Origin: Flavobacterium sp.
Lineage (GTDB): Bacteria > Bacteroidota > Bacteroidia > Flavobacteriales > Flavobacteriaceae
Direction of reading: 5' to 3'
Assembly: GCF_039595935.1 (NCBI RefSeq)
Contig: NZ_JBCNKR010000006.1
Span: 2,824,001-2,888,000 of the forward strand
DNA: 64,000 nucleotides
Shown here in pieces: positions 7,856-18,116 of this stretch. Below the pieces are notes generated by a model that was given only the letters and a program-made list of their open reading frames with translations, was not told the origin of the DNA and ran no database searches. The number at the start of each line of letters is the position of its first letter. The stretch's first letter is position 1. Both the position numbers and the translations under genes were made by a program.

Positions 7856-9856
7856 TTAAAGTTTACTTTCGTCTCCAACAGCATCCTGCCATTTATCCCA
7901 TACTTTAACTCCCGGGTTATATCCATCATAACCAAAGTTTTGACTTAACTGACCTTTGATATTAGGCTCTATAGCAAGTCTAAAAGGAATTGGCCAGTAA
8001 TTATTACGTTTGTCCATAGAATAAAACTTTACACCCGGTTTTAAAGAAATACCTGCCGGATATTTATTGTAAAGCGTATAGTGTACAATACGCTGCCACC
8101 AATAACTTCCGCCTGCAGCATCTGTTCCAGATTGTTTATCCCAGTTGGCTATGCTGTAAGTATGACCCCATTCGTCTGGTTTTCCGCTAAGAGCCAGACA
8201 GTGCGAAATACGTTTTAATTCAACATTTCGCCATTCTTCCATGTAAAGTTCTCTTCCTCTTTCTGCACAAATATCACCAATAGTTACGGTGCTGTACATT
8301 TGTGAAGCTTTTGCTCTTGCTCTCACAACGTTTACATCCTGAGCTGCTCCAGAAGCATTTCCCTGATAAAAACGAGCTTCTGCACGTAATAAATAAGTTT
8401 CGGCTAAACGATAGATATACATGTGTGCACTTGCACCGGCTGTAGCTCCCTGAAAATCATTTGCTGCCGGATTCGCTTCGGCTACAACATCATGATAATA
8501 GATTTTATAGTGTGGAAAATCAAACCAGTCACGAATAGAATCTTGTGCTAATAATTTACCAGCTTCTCTCATTCTAAAATTCTGACCTGCCCATGCAGCA
8601 CTTCCACCTGCGCCGGGAGCGTATTTAAGGTCTTCCATATTTACCCAGTTACCAACTGTACTGTTATGTCTAAGATCAACTTTATCTTCAACACCATTTA
8701 CAACCCACATAGGATGCTGAGAATAATAAGAACCACTGATTGTACCAATACCACGCCCGATTGCTCTTTGGTAATCGTATTTTGCATTGTAGTTTGTTTT
8801 ATCCGTCAGCGGAAAACGAGGAGCAGCTGTTTTACCATCAGGCGTAATTAAGTTGGCGTCATTCCAGTTTGGACCAAAAATTCTCATTGAGGCAAATGCT
8901 AGAAATGATTGTGCTCCTCCGTTTGGTGCTACTAATATAGCTTCGGTATTAGAAGAAATTACTTTGTTCTCAGGTCTGTGTAAATCCCAAATTACATTTC
9001 TGGTAATTGGCCATGCCGTAGGATTTCCTCCCGGATCAAATATTCCTAAATTATTTTGTACCAAAGAATAACCAGATTGGTTAATCAAAATAGTAGCCTG
9101 CGCTTCAGCTTCAGCAAAACGGCCGGATGCTAAATAACATTTGATTAATAGTTGGCGGCAGGCACCTTTACTAATCATACCTACATAACCTATTTTTGAC
9201 TGTTCCGGAACCCATTCAACAGCTTTTTCCATATCAGCCGTAATCATTTCTATGATGGCTTCTTTTTTAGTTGAATAATAACTTTGTTTTGGAACATCTA
9301 AAATTTTAGTAATCAAAGGGATGTCTCCAAATTGATACACCAGGTTAAGATAACGGTATGATCTGTGAAAATACGCCTGACCGATATATTTGCGTTTTAC
9401 TTCTTCTGATAAACTGGTTACCTTATCGATATATGTTAATACGGTATTAGCATTTTTAATACCTGTATAAGCTTCTGTCCACATAAATCCAAGATAAATA
9501 GATTCTCCACTTGGGTCTCTTCTAAAATCAACAGTAGGAACAATGGTATTAGCATAATCGGCAATATTACTTCCGGTATCTGTTTTTCCATACTGCGCCA
9601 TATCTGAGAAAAGATATTCTGTACCAATCGGCACACTTACTCCGGAAAATCCGTAATGAATATAATTATTACGCAGCTGTTTATCGCATAATGCCAGAGT
9701 TGCCTGCAAACCGGCTTCGGTAGAAAAGGTGTTTTCTGGTTCATAAAACGAAAGCGGATCAGAATCAAGAAAATCTTTTGAACAAGAACTAGACAGCGCT
9801 GCCAATAATACAAAAGGCACTAGTCTTGAAATTTTGTTTGTTATATATTTTTTCAT
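7856..9856 (-). CDS. SusD/RagB family nutrient-binding outer-membrane lipoprotein
   Basis: 666 residues. The signal peptide ends in LAALSSSCSKDFLDSDP, a lipobox with Cys 25, followed by the canonical FLD-x-DP start of SusD proteins. The SusD-like N-terminal region (TPR-like helices, residues about 45-250) and the C-terminal RagB region (YRLAETYLLRAEARF; ELYMEEWRNVELKRI) are both intact. The protein is tethered on the cell surface, where it delivers oligosaccharide or peptide ligands to the paired SusC channel. It follows the SusC gene by 12 bases in one operon. No glycosidase, protease or regulator adjoins, so the ligand is not predictable. Confidence 0.93.
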   Translation of the reverse strand: MKKYITNKISRLVPFVLLAALSSSCSKDFLDSDPLSFYEPENTFSTEAGLQATLALCDKQLRNNYIHYGFSGVSVPIGTEYLFSDMAQYGKTDTGSNIADYANTIVPTVDFRRDPSGESIYLGFMWTEAYTGIKNANTVLTYIDKVTSLSEEVKRKYIGQAYFHRSYRYLNLVYQFGDIPLITKILDVPKQSYYSTKKEAIIEMITADMEKAVEWVPEQSKIGYVGMISKGACRQLLIKCYLASGRFAEAEAQATILINQSGYSLVQNNLGIFDPGGNPTAWPITRNVIWDLHRPENKVISSNTEAILVAPNGGAQSFLAFASMRIFGPNWNDANLITPDGKTAAPRFPLTDKTNYNAKYDYQRAIGRGIGTISGSYYSQHPMWVVNGVEDKVDLRHNSTVGNWVNMEDLKYAPGAGGSAAWAGQNFRMREAGKLLAQDSIRDWFDFPHYKIYYHDVVAEANPAANDFQGATAGASAHMYIYRLAETYLLRAEARFYQGNASGAAQDVNVVRARAKASQMYSTVTIGDICAERGRELYMEEWRNVELKRISHCLALSGKPDEWGHTYSIANWDKQSGTDAAGGSYWWQRIVHYTLYNKYPAGISLKPGVKFYSMDKRNNYWPIPFRLAIEPNIKGQLSQNFGYDGYNPGVKVWDKWQDAVGDESKL

Positions 9857-9868
9857 CGTTAAATAATT

Positions 9869-12800
9869 TTAAAGTTGGACATTTAAACCTAAATTAAATT
9901 GTCTCGTTGCCAATCCTCCAGTTTCCGGATCTCCAAAATATTTCCATTCTTTAGAAGCTGCCCATGTTGCCACGTTTTGAACTGAAGCATAAATTTTTAT
10001 AGTTTTAATATGCACTCGGTCTAAAAGATCTTTAGGAAGTGTATAAGCTAATGAAACGTTGTCCAGACGAATAAAAGTACGATCATACAATCTTCCCGGA
10101 GCAACCGGAGTTCCTGCAGGTCCTTTAGCATCAAGACGTGCCCATTCATTAGTTGGATTGTCAAGTGTCCAATATGGATTTACGTATGGATTGAAGTTGA
10201 ATTTATACAAACTCGCATCATTAAACGTATTCATGTAATTTGAATTAAGCGATTTGCCTCCCATATTAGAATACATGCTGATACCTAAATCCCAATTTTT
10301 ATAGATTTTAAAATCATTACGCATTGACCATTGTACAGGAGAATTTGTATTTCCTAAAAACTGTTTATCTTTTTCATTGTAAACCGCTTTTTTATAAGGA
10401 TTTCCATCTGCGTCTACTGCATCCACATCGTCTGCCGTATAGCTGTTGGCTACTTTTGGATCACCAGGGCGCTGTCCGTATTTTTGAGCTTCTTTCCATT
10501 CGTCTTTCTGCCAGATTCCCGTTACTCTGTAATCCCAGATTTGACTAATAGGTCTGCCAATAAACCATCCATTTGCTGAATCATTTCCTTCTTTTTGTCC
10601 AATAACATTTCCATTTTCATCCTTAATATCTACCATGTTTCCATACAATGAGATAATTTTATTTTCATTATATGAGATACCAAATGATGTGCGCCATTCG
10701 AAGTTTGGTTTTTTCATATTAAGAGTACTAAGACTCAATTCAATACCTTTATTTTGAACTTCTCCAAGATTGGTAGCAATTGATGAAAATCCTGTAAAAC
10801 CAGGCAGCGACTGGCTCATAATCATATCATGAGTTGATGCCTTGTATAAATCTACAGTAGCCGTAATACGATCGTTTAAGAAACCTAAATCAAGACCAAT
10901 ATTGGTTGATGTCGTTTTTTCCCATTCCAGATTTGGGTTTGCCATACGGTCTAGAGCTAAATACTTTATTTCAAGCGCTTTTCCAGAAGCATCTATATAT
11001 CCCATTGTTCCGGTATTTACAAGGTTTGCCAAAGAAACATAAGGATCAGCAAGCGATCTGTTTCCATTTTTACCCCACGACAAACGCAATTTACCAGTGC
11101 TTATCGGATCCCAATCAAACCATTTTTCATTTTTAAAGTTCCATGCAACTCCAAAAGATGGGAAAACTGCGTAAGGATTTGAAGCTCCAAATGCCGAATA
11201 TCCATCACGACGAACCGTTGCTGTAAGCATATAACGATTATCAAACGAATAGAAAAGTCTGGCCATTAAGGCATCTGCTGTTTCATGCGTATCGTTTGAT
11301 CTCAATGCGCTGTTTGCCATTGTTGCCGTATTTACAAGGTGAAAACCTAAAGCATCTGAAGGCTGAATGTTATAAGCATCCATTCCATCTGACCAAAAAC
11401 GACGTTCTTCAGCTTCCTGAACAAATGTGGCAATAAAGTGATGTTTTTCTGCAATTGTATAATCCCATGTAATTGTATTATTCAGGTTATATTCAAATCG
11501 TATAGAGCTATTTCTATTAACCCCTGTAGTGGCTGCTGGCCAGTTCGGATTTTGTGTTGACCTGAAATAACGATCATGGAAAAATTGATAACGAGGAGCA
11601 ATGTTAAACGCATAAGTGATTCCTAAAGGTAAACTTACTTTTGCATTGAAAATAGTATTCAATGTAGTATATCCAGTTTCTTTATCGATGAATTGACGTT
11701 CGTAATAGTAGTTATAATTTTGACCAGAAACATTTTTCCCCATTGGCTGTCTTTCATAATTGCCGTTTTCATCTTTAAAAGTTCCAAATGGGCTGGTTCT
11801 CATCATATTATTATCCCCGGCATTTGTACCTAATGAAGGGGTAACGTCTCCATCTGATCTGTCCTGAAAGTTAACGTTTAATCCCATGTCAAGCCAATCT
11901 GTAATTTTAGCATCCACCTTCATGTTAGAGCGGGCAGATTTATAATCATTTCCAACAATGGCTCCTTCTGAAGTTAAATAACCAAAAGACATGTAATAAT
12001 TTACTCTGTCACCTGCTCCGGAAATACTCAAATTATTATCACGATTAATTCCTGTTCTAAAAGAGCTGTCACTCCAGTCATGTGTTTTATCAGCAAGGAA
12101 ATTGGCCATTAGCGAAGGATCAAAATTTAATCCTAAACGCGCTCCCCAAACTTCTTTACTGCTTTTTCCTGTTGTTTGTGCAGCGGGCTGATATGCTAAC
12201 CATTGTGCTTCAGTAATTCCCCATTTTTCTAAATCATTTGGATTTGAAAAATACCCCGGTTTGCCATTAGCAACAGTTCCTGATATCCACGCTTCATATT
12301 GTCCTGTTGTTTTGTTAACTCCGTAAGTCTGTGCTGTTTCCCAGTCTTCACGGTATTTTAAGTATCCTTCCGGAGAATACACACCACGATAAGCACTCTT
12401 ACTGCTAATGGTTGTATTAGTCGTAAAACTAACCATAGGTTTTCCTGTTTTACCTTTTTTAGTTGAGATAAGAATAACCCCTGCAGCCGCTCTCGAACCG
12501 TATACAGATGCTGCCGAAGCATCTTTTAAAATGTCAAGCTGTGCAATATCATCAGGATTAATTTCTGAAAGCTCACCATAAAACTGCATTCCATCTAAAA
12601 TAATAAGCGGTGAATTATGACTACCAGCTGTATAAACAGAAGTCTGCCCTCGAATTTGGATATTTCCGCCTCCTTTTGCAGAAGGATCATAACCCACTCT
12701 AACTCCGGGTGTACCTCTTAAGATATCCTGAACAGTCTGCGGATTTTGATTGGCCAATCTATCTGGAGAAACCTGAACGACTGCTCCCGTTAAATCCTTT

Positions 12801-13237
12801 TTCTTCATTTTCCCGTACCCTACAACTACAACTTCTTCTAATGAAGAGGTTGATCTTTGCATTTTTACATTAATGACTGCTTTTCCTTTTACAGAAACTT
12901 CTGTATTTGAATAGCCTAGAAAAGAGAATACCAGGACTGCATTCTCATTATCTACTTTTAAAGTAAATTTTCCGTCAAAGTCAGTTAAGGCAGAATTTTT
13001 ACTTCCTTTTTCTAAAATAGTTACACCGGGAAGAGGCATACCATTTTCATCAACAACCTGTCCGTTGATGTTTTTGTCTTCCAGTACATTTTTTAGGTTT
13101 GTTGTACTCTTTGAACTAACGGCGTATCCGTTGATTTGAAACAAAGAAAACAAGACACAGAGCATCATCATTTTCTTATTCAAATTAAAAAAGGAAACAC
13201 CATTAGGATTTTTTTTAATCCTAATAAAATTCTTCAT
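9869..13237 (-). CDS. SusC/RagA family TonB-linked outer-membrane transporter
   Basis: 1122 residues, within the usual range. In order: signal peptide; a carboxypeptidase-regulatory-like beta-sandwich (residues about 57-135, NGQVVDENGMPLPGVTILEK); a TonB-box-like segment SLEEVVVVGYG; a plug domain with GTPGVRVGYDP and IQIRGQTSV; then a 22-strand barrel ending in an aromatic-rich C-terminus, LGLNVQL. It imports ligands held by the partner SusD lipoprotein, powered by TonB-ExbBD. It is the first gene of the pair. No anti-sigma FecR-like domain is present, so control by an adjacent ECF sigma system is unlikely. Confidence 0.93.
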   Translation of the reverse strand: MKNFIRIKKNPNGVSFFNLNKKMMMLCVLFSLFQINGYAVSSKSTTNLKNVLEDKNINGQVVDENGMPLPGVTILEKGSKNSALTDFDGKFTLKVDNENAVLVFSFLGYSNTEVSVKGKAVINVKMQRSTSSLEEVVVVGYGKMKKKDLTGAVVQVSPDRLANQNPQTVQDILRGTPGVRVGYDPSAKGGGNIQIRGQTSVYTAGSHNSPLIILDGMQFYGELSEINPDDIAQLDILKDASAASVYGSRAAAGVILISTKKGKTGKPMVSFTTNTTISSKSAYRGVYSPEGYLKYREDWETAQTYGVNKTTGQYEAWISGTVANGKPGYFSNPNDLEKWGITEAQWLAYQPAAQTTGKSSKEVWGARLGLNFDPSLMANFLADKTHDWSDSSFRTGINRDNNLSISGAGDRVNYYMSFGYLTSEGAIVGNDYKSARSNMKVDAKITDWLDMGLNVNFQDRSDGDVTPSLGTNAGDNNMMRTSPFGTFKDENGNYERQPMGKNVSGQNYNYYYERQFIDKETGYTTLNTIFNAKVSLPLGITYAFNIAPRYQFFHDRYFRSTQNPNWPAATTGVNRNSSIRFEYNLNNTITWDYTIAEKHHFIATFVQEAEERRFWSDGMDAYNIQPSDALGFHLVNTATMANSALRSNDTHETADALMARLFYSFDNRYMLTATVRRDGYSAFGASNPYAVFPSFGVAWNFKNEKWFDWDPISTGKLRLSWGKNGNRSLADPYVSLANLVNTGTMGYIDASGKALEIKYLALDRMANPNLEWEKTTSTNIGLDLGFLNDRITATVDLYKASTHDMIMSQSLPGFTGFSSIATNLGEVQNKGIELSLSTLNMKKPNFEWRTSFGISYNENKIISLYGNMVDIKDENGNVIGQKEGNDSANGWFIGRPISQIWDYRVTGIWQKDEWKEAQKYGQRPGDPKVANSYTADDVDAVDADGNPYKKAVYNEKDKQFLGNTNSPVQWSMRNDFKIYKNWDLGISMYSNMGGKSLNSNYMNTFNDASLYKFNFNPYVNPYWTLDNPTNEWARLDAKGPAGTPVAPGRLYDRTFIRLDNVSLAYTLPKDLLDRVHIKTIKIYASVQNVATWAASKEWKYFGDPETGGLATRQFNLGLNVQL

Positions 13238-13609
13238 TTTTGGTCGTAATTTGTGGTTAATTAATTAGTTAGTTTATAAAATCACAGCGTAGAGTGGATA
13301 TATCGCTTTATGATTTTACTTCGCAAAAATGATTAATAATGAATTTAGGAAGGAGAAATAAAATACGTTTTAGGGTGTAAAAAAGTACTGGTAATAGGTT
13401 TAATTAAATTTTTAACTTAAAAAAATACACTATCTTCAAAAAAAGTAAGGAAAAATTTATAGAATAAAATTTAAGTAATCTGCAGTCAAAAATAAGTAAG
13501 CACTATTTTCTGTTAAATATTAGACACTAACAATACGTATTTATACTTGACTCCAATCTTTCGTTTTTACTTAGTTTTGTTTAAAAAGAGGTTATTTAAA
13601 AACTAATTT
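13238..13609. other. Divergent intergenic region between SusC and a membrane-protein gene
   Basis: These 372 bases hold no ORF that looks coding. They must carry the minus-strand promoter of the SusC/SusD operon; the sequence is strongly AT-rich and no perfect TAnnTTTG box stands out on that strand. A good plus-strand promoter near the right end is listed separately. Confidence 0.5.
13547..13579 (+). promoter_or_regulatory. Bacteroidota-type promoter for the 13610 gene
   Basis: TTG at 13547-13549 and TAGTTTTG at 13572-13579 are spaced by 22 bases, fitting the flavobacterial consensus TTG-N17-23-TAnnTTTG. The downstream start codon is at 13610, leaving a leader of roughly 20-25 bases. Confidence 0.5.
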
Positions 13610-14200
13610 ATGAGAACGCTTCGAACAAAGTATTTAAGCAGTATTCCTATTAATGAGGATAATTATAAAGTCGACTTTATAATTTTAGAAAAATACCAAA
13701 GTTTTTCTGCAGAAATATTAAGACTTTCTTTGCTCGGCCTGACAGTTTATGGTTTTCTGATAACGAACGTAATATTTAAAATTTCAGAGAATAAAAAAGA
13801 ATATATATTCATTAAGCCATTTTCAATTAATAAAACATTATTGTTTCTTGGTGCTGTGACTTTGATATTAACGGCTTTAGTAAGTTTAGGTCATCGTTAT
13901 TTCTCAACCGACTGCATGACGCATTTCATACGAGGATTTCGTTTACGACAAAAAATATCAGAAATTGAAAACACCGAATTAAATTATGAAACAAGACTAA
14001 CTAGTCTTGAAAATTCTTTAAAAAATGAAGAACTAAGTTTTGAAAGAGATTTAAATCTTTGCAAGTGGTTATTATTTGGGTCTTGCTTATTTTTAATTAT
14101 AGGAATTTTTATAATTACAAGTGCTTTGGCTAGCTCATTTAATGATTTGTTTGATATAATGATAAATTTCAAAAATAATGATTGTCCAGATCCTTGCTAA
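13610..14200 (+). CDS. Hypothetical membrane protein with three helices and a coiled coil
   Basis: 196 residues. Hydrophobic segments lie at about 38-58, 76-96 and 148-172. Between the second and third is a charged, probably coiled-coil region (residues about 105-140, with ISEIENTELNYETRLTSLEN). The C-terminus is short and ends in a Cys-containing tail, DCPDPC. Both long soluble parts are probably cytoplasmic. I do not recognise the family. It stands alone between the SusC operon and an aldo/keto reductase, with its own promoter-like sequence. Confidence 0.6.
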   Translation: MRTLRTKYLSSIPINEDNYKVDFIILEKYQSFSAEILRLSLLGLTVYGFLITNVIFKISENKKEYIFIKPFSINKTLLFLGAVTLILTALVSLGHRYFSTDCMTHFIRGFRLRQKISEIENTELNYETRLTSLENSLKNEELSFERDLNLCKWLLFGSCLFLIIGIFIITSALASSFNDLFDIMINFKNNDCPDPC

Positions 14201-14340
14201 CATATTCTTTATTTTTTGATTAGTAATTCTTTTTAGTCTCTTCTAATAATTGATCAGTATTAGAAAAATTAACCCTTCTGTTTAAAATATAATCTATACT
14301 TTTAGCAGCTGATTACTAACTGACAATAGACCAAAAAAAT

Positions 14341-15294
14341 ATGAATTCTAAAGACCAAAAAAATCAAATGAACCGACGCAGATTTTTACAAAATACTGTG
14401 AAACTGGCAGCTGTCGGAATGTATATAGGCGCATTTGGTATGCCTGATTTATTCGGAAATGTTATAATGTATAAAGATGCTGCTGCTGGTATTCCAGATG
14501 TTAAACTAAATAACGGTTTAAAAATGCCGATCCTCGGATTTGGAACTTACGGTCTTAGCGGAGACGTTTGTCAAAGATCTGTTGCTGATGCTATTTCGGC
14601 TGGCTATCGTCTTATTGATACCGCAAAAGTATATGGAAATGAAGAAGCTGTAGGCAGAGCGATAAAGCAAAGCGGAATTGACAGAAAACAGCTTTTTGTT
14701 ACTTCAAAATTATGGGTCGATGATGCCGGTTATGAAAATGCTAAAAAAGGTTTTGAGGAAACGCTAAGAAAATTACAGCTTGATTATCTTGATTTGTATT
14801 TGATTCACCGTCCAAGAGGCGATGTAAAAGGATCCTGGAAAGCAATGGAAGAACTTTACAAAGCCGGAAAAATAAAAGCAATTGGTATAAGTAATTTTGA
14901 TCCGGCTCAGCTGGCCGATCTTTTGTCTTATGCTGAGGTAAAACCCGTTATCAATCAGATAGAAACACATGCCTTTTTTCAACAAACGAATGATTATAAT
15001 GTGCTGAAAAAGCATAATATACATACAGAAGCATGGGCTCCGTTTGCAGAAGGCCGCAATGGCCTTTTTACTAATGAAACATTAACCCAAATAGCAAAAA
15101 AACATAACAAAACTACCGCACAGGTAAGCCTGAGATGGCATTATCAGCGTGGTATTGTGGCTATTCCGAGATCTTCTCAAAAAGTACATATTCTGGAAAA
15201 CCTTAATATATTTGATTTTAAACTTGATGATGCTGATATAAAAGCAATTGAAAAGCTTGACTTAAATAAAACCCAGTTTCCGGAATGGAGTTAA
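14341..15294 (+). CDS. Aldo/keto reductase with Tat-type leader
   Basis: 317 residues. The N-terminus contains NRRRFLQNTVKLAAVGMYIG, a twin-arginine motif followed by a hydrophobic segment, suggesting export of a folded cofactor-bound enzyme; the cleavage site is unclear. The rest is a complete AKR barrel with the catalytic tetrad Asp and Tyr in LIDTAKVYGNEEAVG, Lys in LFVTSKLW and His in LDLYLIHRP. The NADPH-binding segment IPRSSQKVHILENL is near the C-terminus. The family reduces aldehydes or ketones with NADPH. The physiological substrate is not evident. A strong terminator follows. Confidence 0.85.
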   Translation: MNSKDQKNQMNRRRFLQNTVKLAAVGMYIGAFGMPDLFGNVIMYKDAAAGIPDVKLNNGLKMPILGFGTYGLSGDVCQRSVADAISAGYRLIDTAKVYGNEEAVGRAIKQSGIDRKQLFVTSKLWVDDAGYENAKKGFEETLRKLQLDYLDLYLIHRPRGDVKGSWKAMEELYKAGKIKAIGISNFDPAQLADLLSYAEVKPVINQIETHAFFQQTNDYNVLKKHNIHTEAWAPFAEGRNGLFTNETLTQIAKKHNKTTAQVSLRWHYQRGIVAIPRSSQKVHILENLNIFDFKLDDADIKAIEKLDLNKTQFPEWS

Positions 15295-15319
15295 ACTGGA
15301 TATAACAACTTTATAGTTT

Positions 15320-15347
15320 AAAAAGCCTCTTTATTAGAGGCTTTTTT
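15320..15347 (+). terminator. Rho-independent terminator after the aldo/keto reductase
   Basis: An 11-bp stem (AAAAAGCCTCT / AGAGGCTTTTT) with a short loop and a T-run lies 25 bases after the stop codon. Its A-rich left side lets it act also for the convergent membrane-protein gene. Confidence 0.85.
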
Positions 15348-15365
15348 AGATTTGTAATTCAAGGA

Positions 15366-16583
15366 TCAGATTTCGTCAACTGTCCAATGAAAAAGAGGTC
15401 TTAATACCGGAAGTTTCTTCCAGTCTAAAGATTTAGAATATATTGTTGTTCCGGCTGCAATAGATTTAAGTTCTAATATTTTTGAAACTTGAGAATATTG
15501 GTATTCTAATGTAATGGTTTCATTATTATAACCTTTTAGCAGCAATTGTTTTTTGTCTGGATTGATTTCCATGTAAAAATCTTCCATTGTATCATCTTCA
15601 TATTGAAAGATTATATAATTCTGACGATGAATAAAAATGCGCTTGATATTTTGATTGACAAGGTTGTTTTTCGTGTTTTCTGATTCCGTTTTTAGAACCT
15701 GATAAGCGCCATGCAATTCATTTCGGGGTTCATTATCATCATTATATTCAGTTCGGAGCAAATGAGGATAAAGGCATTCCATAAAAATAAAAAAGATCAC
15801 GACTGTTTTTATAATAACCCTTACTGATTTTGAAGTAATTATTTTTCTTTCTGTCCAATTATTTAGCTTTGTTTCTTTATGCAAAACAAAAAACTGTCCT
15901 ATTTTTTTTAGAAAAGGAAAAAGCAGCAACAGACACAAAAGCAGCAAAAATGTCGAATACAGCTTGACAGAAATATCAAATCCGAAATTTATAAAAACCA
16001 CATTTAGCAAAATGCCTGAAAGAATAAAAAGCCCTAAAATTCTGGTTCGATAGTATAAAAGCATTAAAGCTGGAATAACTTCCATCAGCCCCATAAAAAT
16101 GTTATAAGAATACGAAGTTCCCATTGTACTCCAAAAAAGAATGTCTTTGTCGAGCATGCCCAGCGGTGTGTACAAAGTATTGGGTTCCGGAAGATAAAAC
16201 TGAGATTTAAAGATTTTATCAAAACCGTATTTTAGCATAACGCAAGCCAGATAATAAGTTATTACCAGTTGGATCAATTTAAAAATAGAACCTTTATAGG
16301 TTTTCCAAAAATCAAAAAAGGAAAGAATTGAAACTGTAATTACGGCAATCAGAAATAATATAAAAAACAGCAGATACAAAGTTGAAGAATCTGATGAAAT
16401 TTCAGGATTCACAATAAGAATATTACCCATTTTTGCAGCTGTATAGCTAATCAAATTTTCAAACAAGAATTTTGTTACCTCAGACTGAATAGTCAGGTAT
16501 TGAAAAGAAAAGGGAATAAATACAATCCCTAAAAGCGCAAACAATAAGATAATCTGGTATATGTAATCCTTTATTTTTTCCAT
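15366..16583 (-). CDS. Polytopic membrane protein, DoxX-like, function unknown
   Basis: 405 residues. There are about eight hydrophobic helices in residues 8-285 (for example LFILSGILLNVVFINFGF), then a soluble C-terminal domain of about 115 residues rich in beta-prone sequence (IIFQYEDDTMEDFYMEINPD). The membrane part, with YGFDKIFKSQFYLPEPN and a G-x-x-E-x-x-P helix (GLMEVIPALMLL), resembles DoxX/DoxD-like proteins, but the match is by eye only. Its start codon directly abuts the stop of the upstream secreted-protein gene, so the two are translated as a coupled pair. Confidence 0.55.
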   Translation of the reverse strand: MEKIKDYIYQIILLFALLGIVFIPFSFQYLTIQSEVTKFLFENLISYTAAKMGNILIVNPEISSDSSTLYLLFFILFLIAVITVSILSFFDFWKTYKGSIFKLIQLVITYYLACVMLKYGFDKIFKSQFYLPEPNTLYTPLGMLDKDILFWSTMGTSYSYNIFMGLMEVIPALMLLYYRTRILGLFILSGILLNVVFINFGFDISVKLYSTFLLLLCLLLLFPFLKKIGQFFVLHKETKLNNWTERKIITSKSVRVIIKTVVIFFIFMECLYPHLLRTEYNDDNEPRNELHGAYQVLKTESENTKNNLVNQNIKRIFIHRQNYIIFQYEDDTMEDFYMEINPDKKQLLLKGYNNETITLEYQYSQVSKILELKSIAAGTTIYSKSLDWKKLPVLRPLFHWTVDEI

Positions 16584-17024
16584 TTAAAAAGGTTTTTTAA
16601 AACCTATAAACACAACACTTTCTATAGGGTTAACAAAATATAACGGGTATCTGTAAGGAGGTGCTAATTTTATGTATGAAATTGAATTTTTTGCATTAAA
16701 TAAACTGTCCTTTATTATTCTGGTCTTAGTTCTAAAAGCCGATTTATCTATATCTCTATAATCCATTCTTATAGGAAAACTGTCAATTGATTCTCTTATT
16801 TTTAGTATTACATGAGAATCATCAAGAGCAATAACAGTATCTAATACTATAATTTTATGTTCGGGAAGCCCAAAATTTGAACTACTAATATCAAACAGAC
16901 TATTTTTATATGCTTTAGAAAAAGACTTATTAGAACCACTGTGGCTTTTGTGCGCAATTACTTTGGTTTGTGCCTGCGATGCTGTGGCAATAAGTATTAA
17001 AAAGAATAAGATTTTGATTTTCAT
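16584..17024 (-). CDS. Secreted protein of unknown function, partner of the DoxX-like gene
   Basis: 146 residues with a clear signal peptide (MKIKILFFLILIATASQAQT, cleavage after AQA or AQ). The mature part contains IIVLDTVIALDDSHVILKIR and YPLYFVNPIESVVFIGFKKP; it looks beta-rich, with no known motif. The stop codon lies immediately before the ATG of the following membrane protein with no spacer, which indicates translational coupling and a joint role, possibly as periplasmic partner. Confidence 0.6.
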   Translation of the reverse strand: MKIKILFFLILIATASQAQTKVIAHKSHSGSNKSFSKAYKNSLFDISSSNFGLPEHKIIVLDTVIALDDSHVILKIRESIDSFPIRMDYRDIDKSAFRTKTRIIKDSLFNAKNSISYIKLAPPYRYPLYFVNPIESVVFIGFKKPF

Positions 17025-17318
17025 GATTTTTGGTTTTGAGATCAGTTGATAAATAGTGATATGATTTCAGATAAAGTTTTTCATATAAGCTTTAATATTA
17101 GAGTATAATAATCTCTTTTATTACATAGAGGGTTTTAAATCTAAAAAGGTTGGGACAACTAAAATATTTTTTAAAGATAACAAGTTTAGTCTCTAATTAA
17201 ATACTGGATGAAACCAATATCCACATAAAAAAATATTTCGCCGGAAATGGGCTTTTCTGTTTATGATCGATTATATAATTTTGTAATAAACAAAACTGCT
17301 AATTCCTTACTATATAAA

Positions 17319-18017
17319 ATGAGCCCTATATTTTCTGACAACAACCAAATTGGAGTCGTATCTGCTTTTTCTGAACTTGTACAAACCAATTTCAAAGGAG
17401 AAATGAATGCACTATGCTGGTACAGAAATTTAGATAGCGATTTTAATGAAATTGTAACCAAGTTATCTTTAAAAGAAAATATAACCGAAGTTTCTCCCGA
17501 AGATTTAATCGCACTCCAACTCTCAGAAAAAGGAAATACAGCCAGAAAAACAATTTTAAACGATTTGCAATTATTAGCTGATTTTGGCGCTTCGCCTTCG
17601 CTTAATTTACTGAAATGTTACGAACGCGATGATGAATTTGATTTCATTTCGACCGATGTATATTCATTTCATGTAGATCGTTCGCCCATTGCAACCGATA
17701 CTTTTTTATGTACCTATCACGGAGCAGCAAGCGATATTGTTGCTAATTCGCAGGCAGAACAAAAAATCCTGATTCCGGAAATACGAGAAAAGCTAAAAGA
17801 ACTGCATGATGGAGCAGAAGAGGAGTTTGAAGACTTTTTAAAAGAAAATTATTTCGATTTGCATTATCAGCTTCATGAAAATGCAGAACCTGTTAATTTA
17901 GGATTAGGACATCTTTGGCGTCTGGCTGTAGATCATCCAAAACAACAAGTGCTGCCTTGTATTCACAGAGCGCCAATAGAAAATGAAGGAGAATTTAGGT
18001 TGTTGTTGATTTGTTAA
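17319..18017 (+). CDS. DUF1826-like protein
   Basis: The frame is open from an ATG at 17247, but I prefer the ATG at 17319 (232 residues). The 24 residues before it look unrelated, and the 17247 ATG sits inside a terminator-like GAAATGGGCTTTT sequence. The family signature is visible: a His-containing VYSFHVDRSP followed by FLCTYHGAASD, and a C-terminal PCIHRAP. These match the layout of DUF1826 (H-x-D..CTYxGPG..HRxPP). DUF1826 proteins are often found in zinc-starvation (Zur) regulons in other bacteria, but nothing here shows Zur control. Family assignment is moderate; function is unknown. Confidence 0.6.
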   Translation: MSPIFSDNNQIGVVSAFSELVQTNFKGEMNALCWYRNLDSDFNEIVTKLSLKENITEVSPEDLIALQLSEKGNTARKTILNDLQLLADFGASPSLNLLKCYERDDEFDFISTDVYSFHVDRSPIATDTFLCTYHGAASDIVANSQAEQKILIPEIREKLKELHDGAEEEFEDFLKENYFDLHYQLHENAEPVNLGLGHLWRLAVDHPKQQVLPCIHRAPIENEGEFRLLLIC

Positions 18018-18116
18018 AAACTAATTCTGTATATAGTTTCAGCCTAAGTACACTTACAGATATATTGCTTACACATCCGTACGTAATCAAGGGCGGAAAA
18101 TTAGCAAAAAACCACA

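Noticed and set aside
10324..11136. Several plus-strand ORFs of 66-76 codons
   Set aside because: They lie inside the SusC gene on the other strand, are unlike known proteins and have no promoter.
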